NCBI GenBank assembly: GCA_015489555.1
Contig: WFZN01000052.1
Coordinates: 1 to 7,851, forward strand
From: Candidatus Dojkabacteria bacterium
GTDB taxonomy: Bacteria; Patescibacteriota; Dojkabacteria; GCA-002793355
Reading direction: 5' to 3'
Length of the DNA: 7,851 nucleotides
The translations under genes were made by a program, and so were the position numbers. Shown here in pieces: positions 1-5,441 of the stretch (the stretch's first letter is position 1; the number at the start of each line of letters is the position of its first letter). The notes beneath the pieces were generated by a model, which saw nothing but the letters and a program-made list of their open reading frames with translations, did not search any database and had not been told where the DNA came from.

Positions 1-338
1 ACAATCCACGCCTTAAAGCATACCTACTTCTTTACGCAAGCTATATAAACAATATAGTAGAATTTAAAACCATTTTCGATAAACGTTTCTACATAGTAAT
101 AAAACACCATGAACAGCCATACAAGGCAAGCTTGCCATCTCACATAAAACGTACCATACTTGAAGCTGTTGAAAACCGCCTTGCCCCTAAAGTTGCCACC
201 ATACGTACGCATTTCAAACAGATGGGCCTGGACTCAAAAGTACTAAAAACCGACGAGGCAGCTAAGCTCTTTTATAAAATCTATAACCCAAACACAAAAT
301 CTATTAAATTTAGTGATAATACTAAAGTTAACCTGTAG
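1..338 (+). CDS. TraC-like / VirB4 N-terminal-domain protein of a type IV secretion system (3' part)
   Basis: The reading frame is open from the left edge (first full codon at base 3) to the TAG at 336-338, giving 111 visible residues; the start lies outside the window. The visible part has the pattern I associate with the TraC-like domain that precedes VirB4 in Patescibacteria: a 'KRFYIVI' strand, a long helix containing 'EAVENRLAPKVATIRTHF', a 'MGLDSKVLKTDEAAKLFY' segment and a final 'YNPNTKS'. In Proteobacteria this region is the N-terminal part of VirB4/TraC itself; here it is a separate protein. It should act at the cytoplasmic face of the membrane with the VirB4 ATPase. Its TAG stop shares one base with the GTG start of the next gene, so the two are translationally coupled. 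A TTG at 132 could be read as a start, but the conserved pattern already begins upstream of it, so the longer partial frame is preferred. The family call rests on remembered sequence patterns, not a search. Confidence 0.75.
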   Translation, partial: NPRLKAYLLLYASYINNIVEFKTIFDKRFYIVIKHHEQPYKASLPSHIKRTILEAVENRLAPKVATIRTHFKQMGLDSKVLKTDEAAKLFYKIYNPNTKSIKFSDNTKVNL

Positions 339-2251
339 TGAAAATGCTTAGGCTCTTTAATAAAAAAAACACAAAGTCACCTAACGAACAAGCCCAAAGC
401 CATGTTTTATCAAACCATAAAACCACTACCTTGCATAAACCTTTGCCTAAACAGACTTCAAATCCACCTAAAATAAAATATTTAACTCTAAAAGATATAC
501 TTGCCCCTTCTTACATAGAAATTGACTTTAGAGACGTAATAACAAACGACACAATAAACCGCACATTCTACATAACGGGCTATCCTAGAACAGTAACGCC
601 AGGTTTTATAGATCCACTGGTTAACATGGAAGAAGAGGGTGGGATTAGTATATTTATATATCCTACAAACATTGACGAAATATTAGATATATTACGCAAT
701 AAAATTGCAGAACTTGAAGCAAGCTTAATGATTCAGATGCAAAAAGGAAAAGTCTTAGACCCAAAAGAAAAAGTAAAACTTGAAGATGCTCAAAAGTTAA
801 TTGACAGCATAGCGGCCGGCAATGAACGTTTTTTTAAAGTGGGTCTTTATATACGTATTCAGGCTAACTCACAAAAAGAGATGAAACACAAAAGCATTGT
901 ACTTAGATCACTGCTTTCGGCAATAGGGCTATCCGCAAGCTCATGCTTTTTAAGAGCAGACGCAGGTTTTCACTCTACGCTACCGAAGGCTCAGGACAGG
1001 CTAATAAAACATCATGAACTTGACACCACAACAATATCATATATGTTTCCATTTACTAGCCATCACTTGGCCCATAGTGATGGCATCCTATACGGAATAA
1101 ATCTACACAGTCGTTCGTTAGTTATATTTAACCGCTTTCGTATGCCTAATGCTAATGAGGTTGTATTTGCAACCAGTGGTTCTGGGAAAAGCTATTATGT
1201 AAAGCTCCAAATCCTAAGATACATGTTACTTGGAGTACAAACCTTTGTAATTGACCCCGAACACGAGTACTCTCGTATGGCAGAAGTAATTGGGGGCTCT
1301 TATATAAACTTTTCTCAAACATCAAAACACAAAATAAACCCGTTTCAATTTTTTAGCGATCCTTCCAAATCGCCAAACCAGAACCTGCTTCAAGACAAAA
1401 TAGTTAGCCTTCACACTTTTTTCTCAGTTTTATTTAAACGCAAACTTAATGCCTTTGAAACCGCTATACTCGATAAAGCCCTATTTTTAACCTACAAAGA
1501 AAAGGGAATAACACACGAACCTTCCACATGGACCAAAGAACCCCCACTTATGGAAGACCTATACAAGATACTAAAAGGCATGCCTGAGAAAGAAGCCCAA
1601 GGGCTAGCCGAAAGGCTATTACCGTACGTAGTTGGTAGCTCTGCAGGAGTATTTAACCAACCCACCACAATAGACATAAATAACCAACTTATGGTCTTTA
1701 ATGTACGCGAACTTAGAGATGAGCTTAGGCCAATAGCGATGTACCTTATCCTTGACTATTTATGGACGCGTATTAAAGAAGACAAACGCAAAAAATTACT
1801 AGTAATTGATGAAGCTTGGAACCTAATGCAATATGAAGATTCCGCTAAATTCTTATTTGGGATAGCCAAAAGAGCTAGAAAATATAACCTAGGACTTACT
1901 ACCATAAGCCAGGATGTAGACGAATTTATCAATTCAAAGTACGGGAAAGCAGTAATTACTAATGCAAGCATGAAGATGTTACTAAAACAAGATTCATCAG
2001 CGCTAAAACAACTTGCAGAACTTTTTAATCTCACAATAGGTGAGCGCGATTTTTTGCTTAACGCTCCAATAGGGGAAGGCCTATTTTTTGCCGGGAGATA
2101 CCACCTTGGTATAAAGGTTGTATCTTCGAGGCTAGAACACCAACTTATAACATCTAAACCCGACGAGATTATAAAGATTCAAAAAAATGTGCTAACCCAT
2201 CTTACGCGCGAAAAGATAGAGTATTATTCACAACCATACGTTAGTAGTTAG
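338..2251 (+). CDS. virB4: VirB4-family type IV secretion ATPase
   Basis: This 637-residue protein is the hexameric motor ATPase that powers pilus assembly or DNA/protein transfer in type IV secretion. Residues 1-45 are polar and lysine-rich; about 50-265 form the remaining VirB4 N-terminal domain, with a helical, coiled-coil-prone insert near 115-165. Next comes the family pattern 'FPFTS...GILYGIN', then Walker A A278-S285 (ATSGSGKS), the 'VIDPEHEY' motif (D306, E310), Walker B 'LVIDEAW' with D491-E492, and the 'TISQDV' motif with Q525. All ATPase motifs are intact. The GTG at 338 overlaps the previous stop (TAGTG); an ATG six bases later (344) is an equally possible start, and neither has a clear Shine-Dalgarno. 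No further T4SS gene follows on this strand, so this is the right-hand end of the visible T4SS operon. It could serve conjugation, DNA uptake or secretion; the sequence does not decide which. Confidence 0.93.
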   Translation: MKMLRLFNKKNTKSPNEQAQSHVLSNHKTTTLHKPLPKQTSNPPKIKYLTLKDILAPSYIEIDFRDVITNDTINRTFYITGYPRTVTPGFIDPLVNMEEEGGISIFIYPTNIDEILDILRNKIAELEASLMIQMQKGKVLDPKEKVKLEDAQKLIDSIAAGNERFFKVGLYIRIQANSQKEMKHKSIVLRSLLSAIGLSASSCFLRADAGFHSTLPKAQDRLIKHHELDTTTISYMFPFTSHHLAHSDGILYGINLHSRSLVIFNRFRMPNANEVVFATSGSGKSYYVKLQILRYMLLGVQTFVIDPEHEYSRMAEVIGGSYINFSQTSKHKINPFQFFSDPSKSPNQNLLQDKIVSLHTFFSVLFKRKLNAFETAILDKALFLTYKEKGITHEPSTWTKEPPLMEDLYKILKGMPEKEAQGLAERLLPYVVGSSAGVFNQPTTIDINNQLMVFNVRELRDELRPIAMYLILDYLWTRIKEDKRKKLLVIDEAWNLMQYEDSAKFLFGIAKRARKYNLGLTTISQDVDEFINSKYGKAVITNASMKMLLKQDSSALKQLAELFNLTIGERDFLLNAPIGEGLFFAGRYHLGIKVVSSRLEHQLITSKPDEIIKIQKNVLTHLTREKIEYYSQPYVSS

Positions 2252-2679
2252 TTCCCTTAGGTACCATCACTCCCGTTTTTGAAGTTCGCGGTTCTATACT
2301 TTCTTGAACGAAACAACCATATGTGACCCCAACATACATAAACCTACCATTACCTTGGGACCCACGCCACAAAGATCAAAGGAAACAATGGGCAATCAAA
2401 ACACGGAATTTCTCTTAAACGGGTTGCCCCAATATACAGGAATTTTAGCCACTTTATGAATACGCAACCTAAATTCTACTATAAATTCCTTTATTTTTGC
2501 CCAAAATCCTACATCCTCTTGTAAGACAGTAGAATTTTTGTTATTAGCTGATTGTACAAGCCTCCCCACATTACTGCCTGTTACAGAAAGGCTGTCACTT
2601 ATCACCTTATTAAGAGGTGGCACTTGTTGATTTAAGTCATTCTTGCTCATAAGAACACTACTCTAAGATTAACCATCTA
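2252..2679. other. Gene-poor stretch between the T4SS genes and tRNA-Ser
   Basis: This 428-base stretch separates the plus-strand VirB4 gene from minus-strand tRNA-Ser. The only frame of any length is the doubtful 84-codon minus-strand ORF listed separately. Bases 2252-2395 hold no convincing gene and no hairpin with a T-tract that would serve as a terminator for virB4. A 23-codon plus-strand frame at 2388-2459 is preceded by a Shine-Dalgarno-like AAAGGA but resembles nothing I recognise. I saw no repeats or IS-type ends. Confidence 0.6.
2396..2650 (-). CDS. Small hypothetical protein (84 aa), doubtful
   Basis: This minus-strand frame runs from an ATG at 2650 to a TGA at 2396-2398. The first ~45 residues are polar and rich in S/N/Q; the rest is amphipathic with aromatic and basic residues ('FWAKIKEFIVEF', 'YWGNPFKRN'), with no membrane segment and no motif I know. 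The ATG lies 29 bases downstream of the 3' end of tRNA-Ser on the same strand, so it could be co-transcribed with that tRNA. There is no Shine-Dalgarno, and no TATAAT stands before the ATG as it does for three other genes here. It may be a real small gene or simply open sequence in a non-coding gap; I favour neither strongly. Confidence 0.3.
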   Translation of the reverse strand: MSKNDLNQQVPPLNKVISDSLSVTGSNVGRLVQSANNKNSTVLQEDVGFWAKIKEFIVEFRLRIHKVAKIPVYWGNPFKRNSVF

Positions 2680-2767
2680 CGGAGGGGGTGGGATTCGAAC
2701 CCACGGTACCCACAAGGGGTACACTCGCTCTCCAGGCGAGCCCGTTCGTCCACTCCGGCACCCCTCC
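2680..2767 (-). tRNA. tRNA-Ser, anticodon GGA
   Basis: Read on the minus strand, this is a complete class II tRNA of 88 bases. The acceptor stem GGAGGGG (2767-2761) pairs with CCCCTCC (2687-2681), with discriminator G at 2680. A short D-arm CCG/CGG follows, then an anticodon stem CTCGC/GCGAG closing the loop CTGGAGA, so the anticodon is GGA (bases 2733-2731), decoding UCC/UCU. The long variable arm has a TACCC/GGGTA stem, and the T-arm is GTGGG-TTCGAAT-CCCAC. The long variable arm and G73 are both serine hallmarks. CCA is not encoded (the next bases read TAG), so it must be added by a nucleotidyltransferase, unlike tRNA-Val in this window. Confidence 0.97.
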
Positions 2768-2791
2768 CTACGTAAACTAATCCCTAGTGGT

Positions 2792-2818
2792 ATTATAAGA
2801 CCCCCCAAAGTATATCAA
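2792..2818 (-). promoter_or_regulatory. Promoter of tRNA-Ser
   Basis: On the minus strand a perfect TATAAT (2797-2792) is followed by AC, and a TTGATA (2818-2813) lies 15 bases upstream as a -35 candidate; the spacer is short. Transcription would start near 2785, leaving a leader of about 18 bases before the tRNA at 2767. The -10 box overlaps the TAA stop codon (2795-2793) of the upstream membrane-protein gene, and the -35 lies inside its last codons. Confidence 0.6.
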
Positions 2819-3296
2819 CAAAAATAACTAGTAACATTGTTAAACTTAACAAACCTACAAAAGGCACTCTCGACTGCCTCTTGATTAATCCCCAAACGAT
2901 AGTTCCTATTAATCCGGAAATAAACAAAGCCAGACTACCCCGCATAGGAGATAACAACAGCACAGCAACCACCAAGAGTAGGTCAGCAGCAGCTATCTTT
3001 CTAAAAACACCCTTTTGGGGGTCAACGAAGAAAAAAACAATCAACGCACCGACCAATGCCGTTACCACTCCAAGATACAAAAATCTTACAAAGGGTAAAA
3101 GTGCAAATAGCATTATTAGGAAACCCTCAGGCCAAAGCAAATTTACTACCAATAATGAAAAAAACACTACAGAATACAGCCAATAGTTGACTCTATACTC
3201 CTTTGTATCGGTTTGAAACATCCAAAAAGCAGCAACCAACATAATACCCAAAATAAGAAACTGCCAGATCCGTACAGCCACGAAATGCATAATCAT
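2793..3296 (-). CDS. Multi-pass membrane protein, possible short prepilin peptidase (A24/CpaA-TadV-like)
   Basis: This 167-residue protein is almost entirely membrane-embedded, with about six or seven hydrophobic segments: roughly 10-27, 39-55, 58-70, 73-91, 104-116, 120-138 and 145-166. The layout recalls short type IV prepilin peptidases. D30 lies just after the first segment in 'QTDTKEYRVNYWL', comparable to the family's 'D..t..iPn.l'. D105 in 'AAADLLLV' sits where the second aspartate (GxGD) is expected. The end, 'RVPFVGLLSL', recalls the family's 'ipFgPfL'. The glycines of GxGD are missing, so this is either a divergent peptidase or a lookalike. If real, it would cleave leader peptides of type IV pilins in the inner membrane. 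The ATG at 3296 has TATAAT five bases upstream and no Shine-Dalgarno, suggesting a leaderless message; a second ATG is codon 3. The stop overlaps the tRNA-Ser promoter. Membrane nature is certain; function is tentative. Confidence 0.8.
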   Translation of the reverse strand: MIMHFVAVRIWQFLILGIMLVAAFWMFQTDTKEYRVNYWLYSVVFFSLLVVNLLWPEGFLIMLFALLPFVRFLYLGVVTALVGALIVFFFVDPQKGVFRKIAAADLLLVVAVLLLSPMRGSLALFISGLIGTIVWGLIKRQSRVPFVGLLSLTMLLVIFVDILWGVL

Positions 3297-3301
3297 TCTA
3301 G

Positions 3302-3307
3302 ATTATA
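3302..3307 (-). promoter_or_regulatory. -10 box of the membrane-protein gene (leaderless type)
   Basis: A perfect TATAAT on the minus strand is followed by the five bases CTAGA and then the ATG at 3296-3294. Standard -10-to-start spacing puts transcription initiation at the start codon itself. No good -35 hexamer is visible at 15-18 bases. It lies back to back with the tRNA-Val -10 box at 3327-3332. Confidence 0.6.
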
Positions 3308-3326
3308 CTTGGATTGCTAAATCATA

Positions 3327-3332
3327 TATAAT
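3327..3332 (+). promoter_or_regulatory. -10 box of tRNA-Val
   Basis: TATAAT followed by AC on the plus strand sits 14 bases before tRNA-Val, giving a start near 3339 and a leader of about 8 bases. No clear -35 is seen; the upstream region is AT-rich and also carries the -10 of the divergent membrane-protein gene. Confidence 0.55.
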
Positions 3333-3346
3333 ACTATAGTTGCTAA

Positions 3347-3423
3347 GGGCGGGTAGCTCAACTGGTTAGAGCGTCCGGGTTACATCCGGTAGGTTGGGGG
3401 TTCGAGTCCCTCCCCGCCCACCA
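3347..3423 (+). tRNA. tRNA-Val, anticodon TAC, CCA encoded
   Basis: This is a complete 77-base class I cloverleaf. The acceptor stem GGGCGGG (3347-3353) pairs with CCCGCCC (3413-3419), followed by A73 (3420) and an encoded CCA (3421-3423). The D-arm is GCTC/GAGC with GG in the loop. The anticodon stem TCCGG (3374-3378)/CCGGT (3386-3390) closes the loop GTTACAT, whose positions 34-36 are TAC (3381-3383 region), so it decodes GUA and other valine codons. The variable loop is AGGTT and the T-arm is GGGGG-TTCGAGT-CCCTC. Two oddities are a T-T mismatch at the outer anticodon-stem pair (27-43) and G at position 32, where a pyrimidine is normal. All other pairings are sound, so I regard it as functional. 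Confidence 0.95.
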
Positions 3424-3524
3424 AATCCAAATTTTCATAGCCTTGTTTTTAGTCACCAGCGTATATGATTAGATCATCCCCATAACAGCTCGAGGCTACA
3501 CATAATACATTCAATGGATCTGGG

Positions 3525-4145
3525 CTACTGTTTTTGAACTGTATCTTGCTTATCTTTTAACCTTAAACTAAACATTAAATCTTTTATAAGCTTTCTAATA
3601 AGTGCAGTGCGTGTTGAATTTGTATTACGTGCTATCTTTTCTAGAAAACTTTTCTCTAAAGGAGTCAATTTGATATGAATCTCTTTACTGTTTGCCTCAG
3701 ATAAATATATCTGGATAAAGTTTTTAATATGCTCATATAGCTCTAGTTGATTACGGTACTCTCCAATTACAAGATACGGATCCAAAATACCGTGTGTAAA
3801 AGAGGTTCTAAAAGTATGGTGACTCCCCTCCTTCATCAACAGTAAAACCGGTATTCTCTTGCTCAAAGCGATACCTGCAAGGTACCCTGTACTAAATGCC
3901 GAGGTCGTGTTTTCAAAAATGCACACGTCAGAGTCCATCATGGCTTCGTACATCTGACTGTAAATCAAACGCCACTCGGGCACACTAAGTCTGGTCTGAC
4001 CTTTACGCAAACGATTATCTGTGGTCTGTACTACATCCCATGTTAAAACACCACCTTGTTGCTTTATAAAATTGATAATATCAACGTAAAAAGTTCTTCG
4101 TTTGCGATATTCCTTTAAAGAACCAGTAAAAAACACCTTTAACAT
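3525..4145 (-). CDS. DNPH1/nucleoside deoxyribosyltransferase-like domain fused to ribbon-helix-helix DNA-binding domain
   Basis: This 206-residue protein has two domains. Residues 1-~115 follow the pattern of DNPH1 (Rcl, 2'-deoxynucleoside 5'-phosphate N-hydrolase) and nucleoside 2-deoxyribosyltransferases: 'VFFTGS' at the N-terminus, 'GGVLTWDVV', a helix ending in D73, then 'DVCIFENTTSAFSTGY' followed by 'GIALSKRIPVLLL'. E78 aligns with the catalytic Glu of that family, and S85-G87-Y88 with its phosphate/sugar-binding turn. Residues ~154-192 form a ribbon-helix-helix (CopG/Arc type): strand 'EIHIKLT', helix A 'PLEKSFLEKIAR', helix B 'STRTALIRKLIKDL'. The C-terminus is basic and polar. I infer a transcription factor whose N-terminal domain binds, and perhaps hydrolyses, a nucleotide; an enzyme tethered to DNA is the alternative. 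The ATG at 4145 has TATAAT five bases upstream and no Shine-Dalgarno, and the 24-base gap to the upstream amidase gene is filled by a repeated operator-like sequence. The domain calls come from motif matching by eye. Confidence 0.85.
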   Translation of the reverse strand: MLKVFFTGSLKEYRKRRTFYVDIINFIKQQGGVLTWDVVQTTDNRLRKGQTRLSVPEWRLIYSQMYEAMMDSDVCIFENTTSAFSTGYLAGIALSKRIPVLLLMKEGSHHTFRTSFTHGILDPYLVIGEYRNQLELYEHIKNFIQIYLSEANSKEIHIKLTPLEKSFLEKIARNTNSTRTALIRKLIKDLMFSLRLKDKQDTVQKQ

Positions 4146-4169
4146 AACGTATTATACCGTATTTTACGG
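4146..4169 (-). promoter_or_regulatory. Promoter with tandem/inverted repeat operator for the RHH-fusion gene
   Basis: These 24 bases fill the whole gap between the amidase stop (4170-4172) and the RHH-fusion ATG (4145). On the minus strand TATAAT (4156-4151) is followed by five bases and the ATG. On the plus strand two abutting 10-base units, CGTATTATAC (4148-4157) and CGTATTTTAC (4158-4167), match at 9 of 10 positions. A perfect inverted repeat CCGTA-TTT-TACGG spans 4157-4169. Tandem half-sites about one helical turn apart over the -10 are typical of RHH-regulator operators, so autorepression is the natural inference. No T-tract follows, so it is a poor intrinsic terminator. Confidence 0.6.
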
Positions 4170-5438
4170 CTAATATGCGTACCACCATACAACATGGGGG
4201 CTAAGTGTAAACAACATACCAAGCTCTATTGCTCGCGCTGTAACATTATCAGCCGCATTGTACTGACACATCCTGTTACTTGAGCACCTATCATACCCAG
4301 TCCATGTTGTAGCTGGTAAAGTACAAACACAGGTTTGACTACAGATAGGAGAGACGGTAATTCTAATGGTTACATCGTCTATTCTCTCTATGTTCGAAAA
4401 CCCGTAAAATATCGGAGGTTTTTCAAACAGCTGTTCTAAGGCGTTATTATTTGTAAATCGTACAACTATTGAATAAACATCACCTTTACTGTGCTGCTTG
4501 ATCCTTTTAAATTTTTGCGTTACATGCTTTCGTAATAAAGACAACCCTAAATATTTCTGATCCTTAATAACCTCAGCCCTTTTTACTATACTTGGAAGCA
4601 CCGACTCTGTATACTTCCCAGGACACTGCGTATAAGGGACTTTTATAAAGTTGTTTTTCTCCCAATCCCATTTAAATAGTGCCTTATGCCCAAGGACCGT
4701 AGTTTTAAAATTGACAAAATCCCTAAGATCAATATCTTTGCTGTAATTTATATCAAATCCATAGAAAGCGGATAAGTAGGCTATCAAATTGGATAATGAC
4801 TCCTGCTGAGCCTTAGTAGGATATCTCTTCTCAAAATTACCAATAAGTGCAACCCCGATTGATGTTAAATTTGCACTTGTAAAAGAATGATACCCCAAAG
4901 CGCTAGGGCCTCCGATCTTTCCCTCAAAGATTGCGCCGTTTTTATCTATTAGAAAATTGTAACCAATATCACCCCAACCCTTAAGATCTGATTCTACAAG
5001 TATATAGTCATTTGGTCCAACTTTAACCCTTTTTTTAAAGATACGCTTGTAGGCATGCAACTTGTATACTTCTTGCACTGCTTGGTTTGACACCCCTTCT
5101 GTAACAGTGTGGTGAATAATTATACGTTGCTTAACAGTATAAGTTGGGGTAAAACGGCATCCATTGAGGTATTTTAGCCTCTCAATAGAGTTTATTTCCA
5201 GCCTGGGTTGATATGGGTCCCACCTAGAAGCTTCTTTTCCCCATTCTGACCTTGATACAACCTTAAGCGGAGCAAATTTTATGCCTGATGAAAAATCTAG
5301 ATTGTACGCATATTGCGTGTAAGGGGGGTTCTCACTATACACGTACTGTTTCCCCTTAAAAAGTACCTGATCAAAGGATATTCTTTTAAAACCACTGTAA
5401 ACGTGCCAAAGTGTAAACACCCACCAAAATTGAAACAT
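4170..5438 (-). CDS. N-acetylmuramoyl-L-alanine amidase / PGRP-like zinc peptidoglycan hydrolase
   Basis: This 422-residue protein has an Amidase_2/peptidoglycan-recognition fold at about residues 60-285. It would cut the bond between N-acetylmuramic acid and L-alanine in peptidoglycan. Visible signatures are 'RSEWG', 'IIIHHTV' with zinc ligand H109, 'GDIGYNFLIDKNGAIFEG' with Y160 at the conserved tyrosine position, 'GVALIGNF', 'LGHKAL' with H251, and 'TQCPGKY' with C272. The H251-C272 gap is longer than the usual ~8-10 residues. Residues ~297-422 are an unassigned tail with five cysteines close together (C366, C370, C372, C385, C391), suggesting disulfides outside the cytoplasm. The N-terminus is aromatic and hydrophobic ('FQFWWVFTLW') but lacks the basic start of a classic signal peptide. 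An in-frame TAA two codons upstream rules out a longer start. It follows TyrRS after three bases and is probably translated by re-initiation. It may serve cell-wall remodelling or attack on a host or competitor; the sequence does not decide. Confidence 0.9.
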   Translation of the reverse strand: MFQFWWVFTLWHVYSGFKRISFDQVLFKGKQYVYSENPPYTQYAYNLDFSSGIKFAPLKVVSRSEWGKEASRWDPYQPRLEINSIERLKYLNGCRFTPTYTVKQRIIIHHTVTEGVSNQAVQEVYKLHAYKRIFKKRVKVGPNDYILVESDLKGWGDIGYNFLIDKNGAIFEGKIGGPSALGYHSFTSANLTSIGVALIGNFEKRYPTKAQQESLSNLIAYLSAFYGFDINYSKDIDLRDFVNFKTTVLGHKALFKWDWEKNNFIKVPYTQCPGKYTESVLPSIVKRAEVIKDQKYLGLSLLRKHVTQKFKRIKQHSKGDVYSIVVRFTNNNALEQLFEKPPIFYGFSNIERIDDVTIRITVSPICSQTCVCTLPATTWTGYDRCSSNRMCQYNAADNVTARAIELGMLFTLSPHVVWWYAY

Positions 5439-5441
5439 CTC

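Noticed and set aside
132..338. Treating the first gene as a complete 68-residue protein starting at TTG 132
   Set aside because: The same frame is open to the left edge and the family pattern (KRFYIVI) begins before base 132, so the gene is truncated by the window.
1756..2034. 92-codon minus-strand frame
   Set aside because: It lies across the VirB4 Walker B and SQD region, which is certain on the plus strand; the antisense frame is a shadow.
2388..2459. 23-codon plus-strand ORF with AAAGGA four bases before its ATG
   Set aside because: It is very short, has no recognisable motif and overlaps the antisense ORF. The Shine-Dalgarno-like bases occur in a genome region that otherwise does not use them, so chance is likelier.
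2881..3186. 101-codon plus-strand frame inside the membrane-protein gene
   Set aside because: The opposite strand encodes a clearly structured multi-pass membrane protein with its own promoter; the plus-strand frame is polar, low in complexity and without motifs.
3465..3477. ATGAT-TAG-ATCAT short inverted repeat as a terminator or operator
   Set aside because: It has only five-base arms, no T-tract and no relation to a promoter, so it is within chance for AT-rich DNA.
4157..4169. CCGTA/TACGG hairpin as an intrinsic terminator for the amidase gene
   Set aside because: The stem is only 5 bp and is followed by TATAAT rather than a T-run; operator use fits better.
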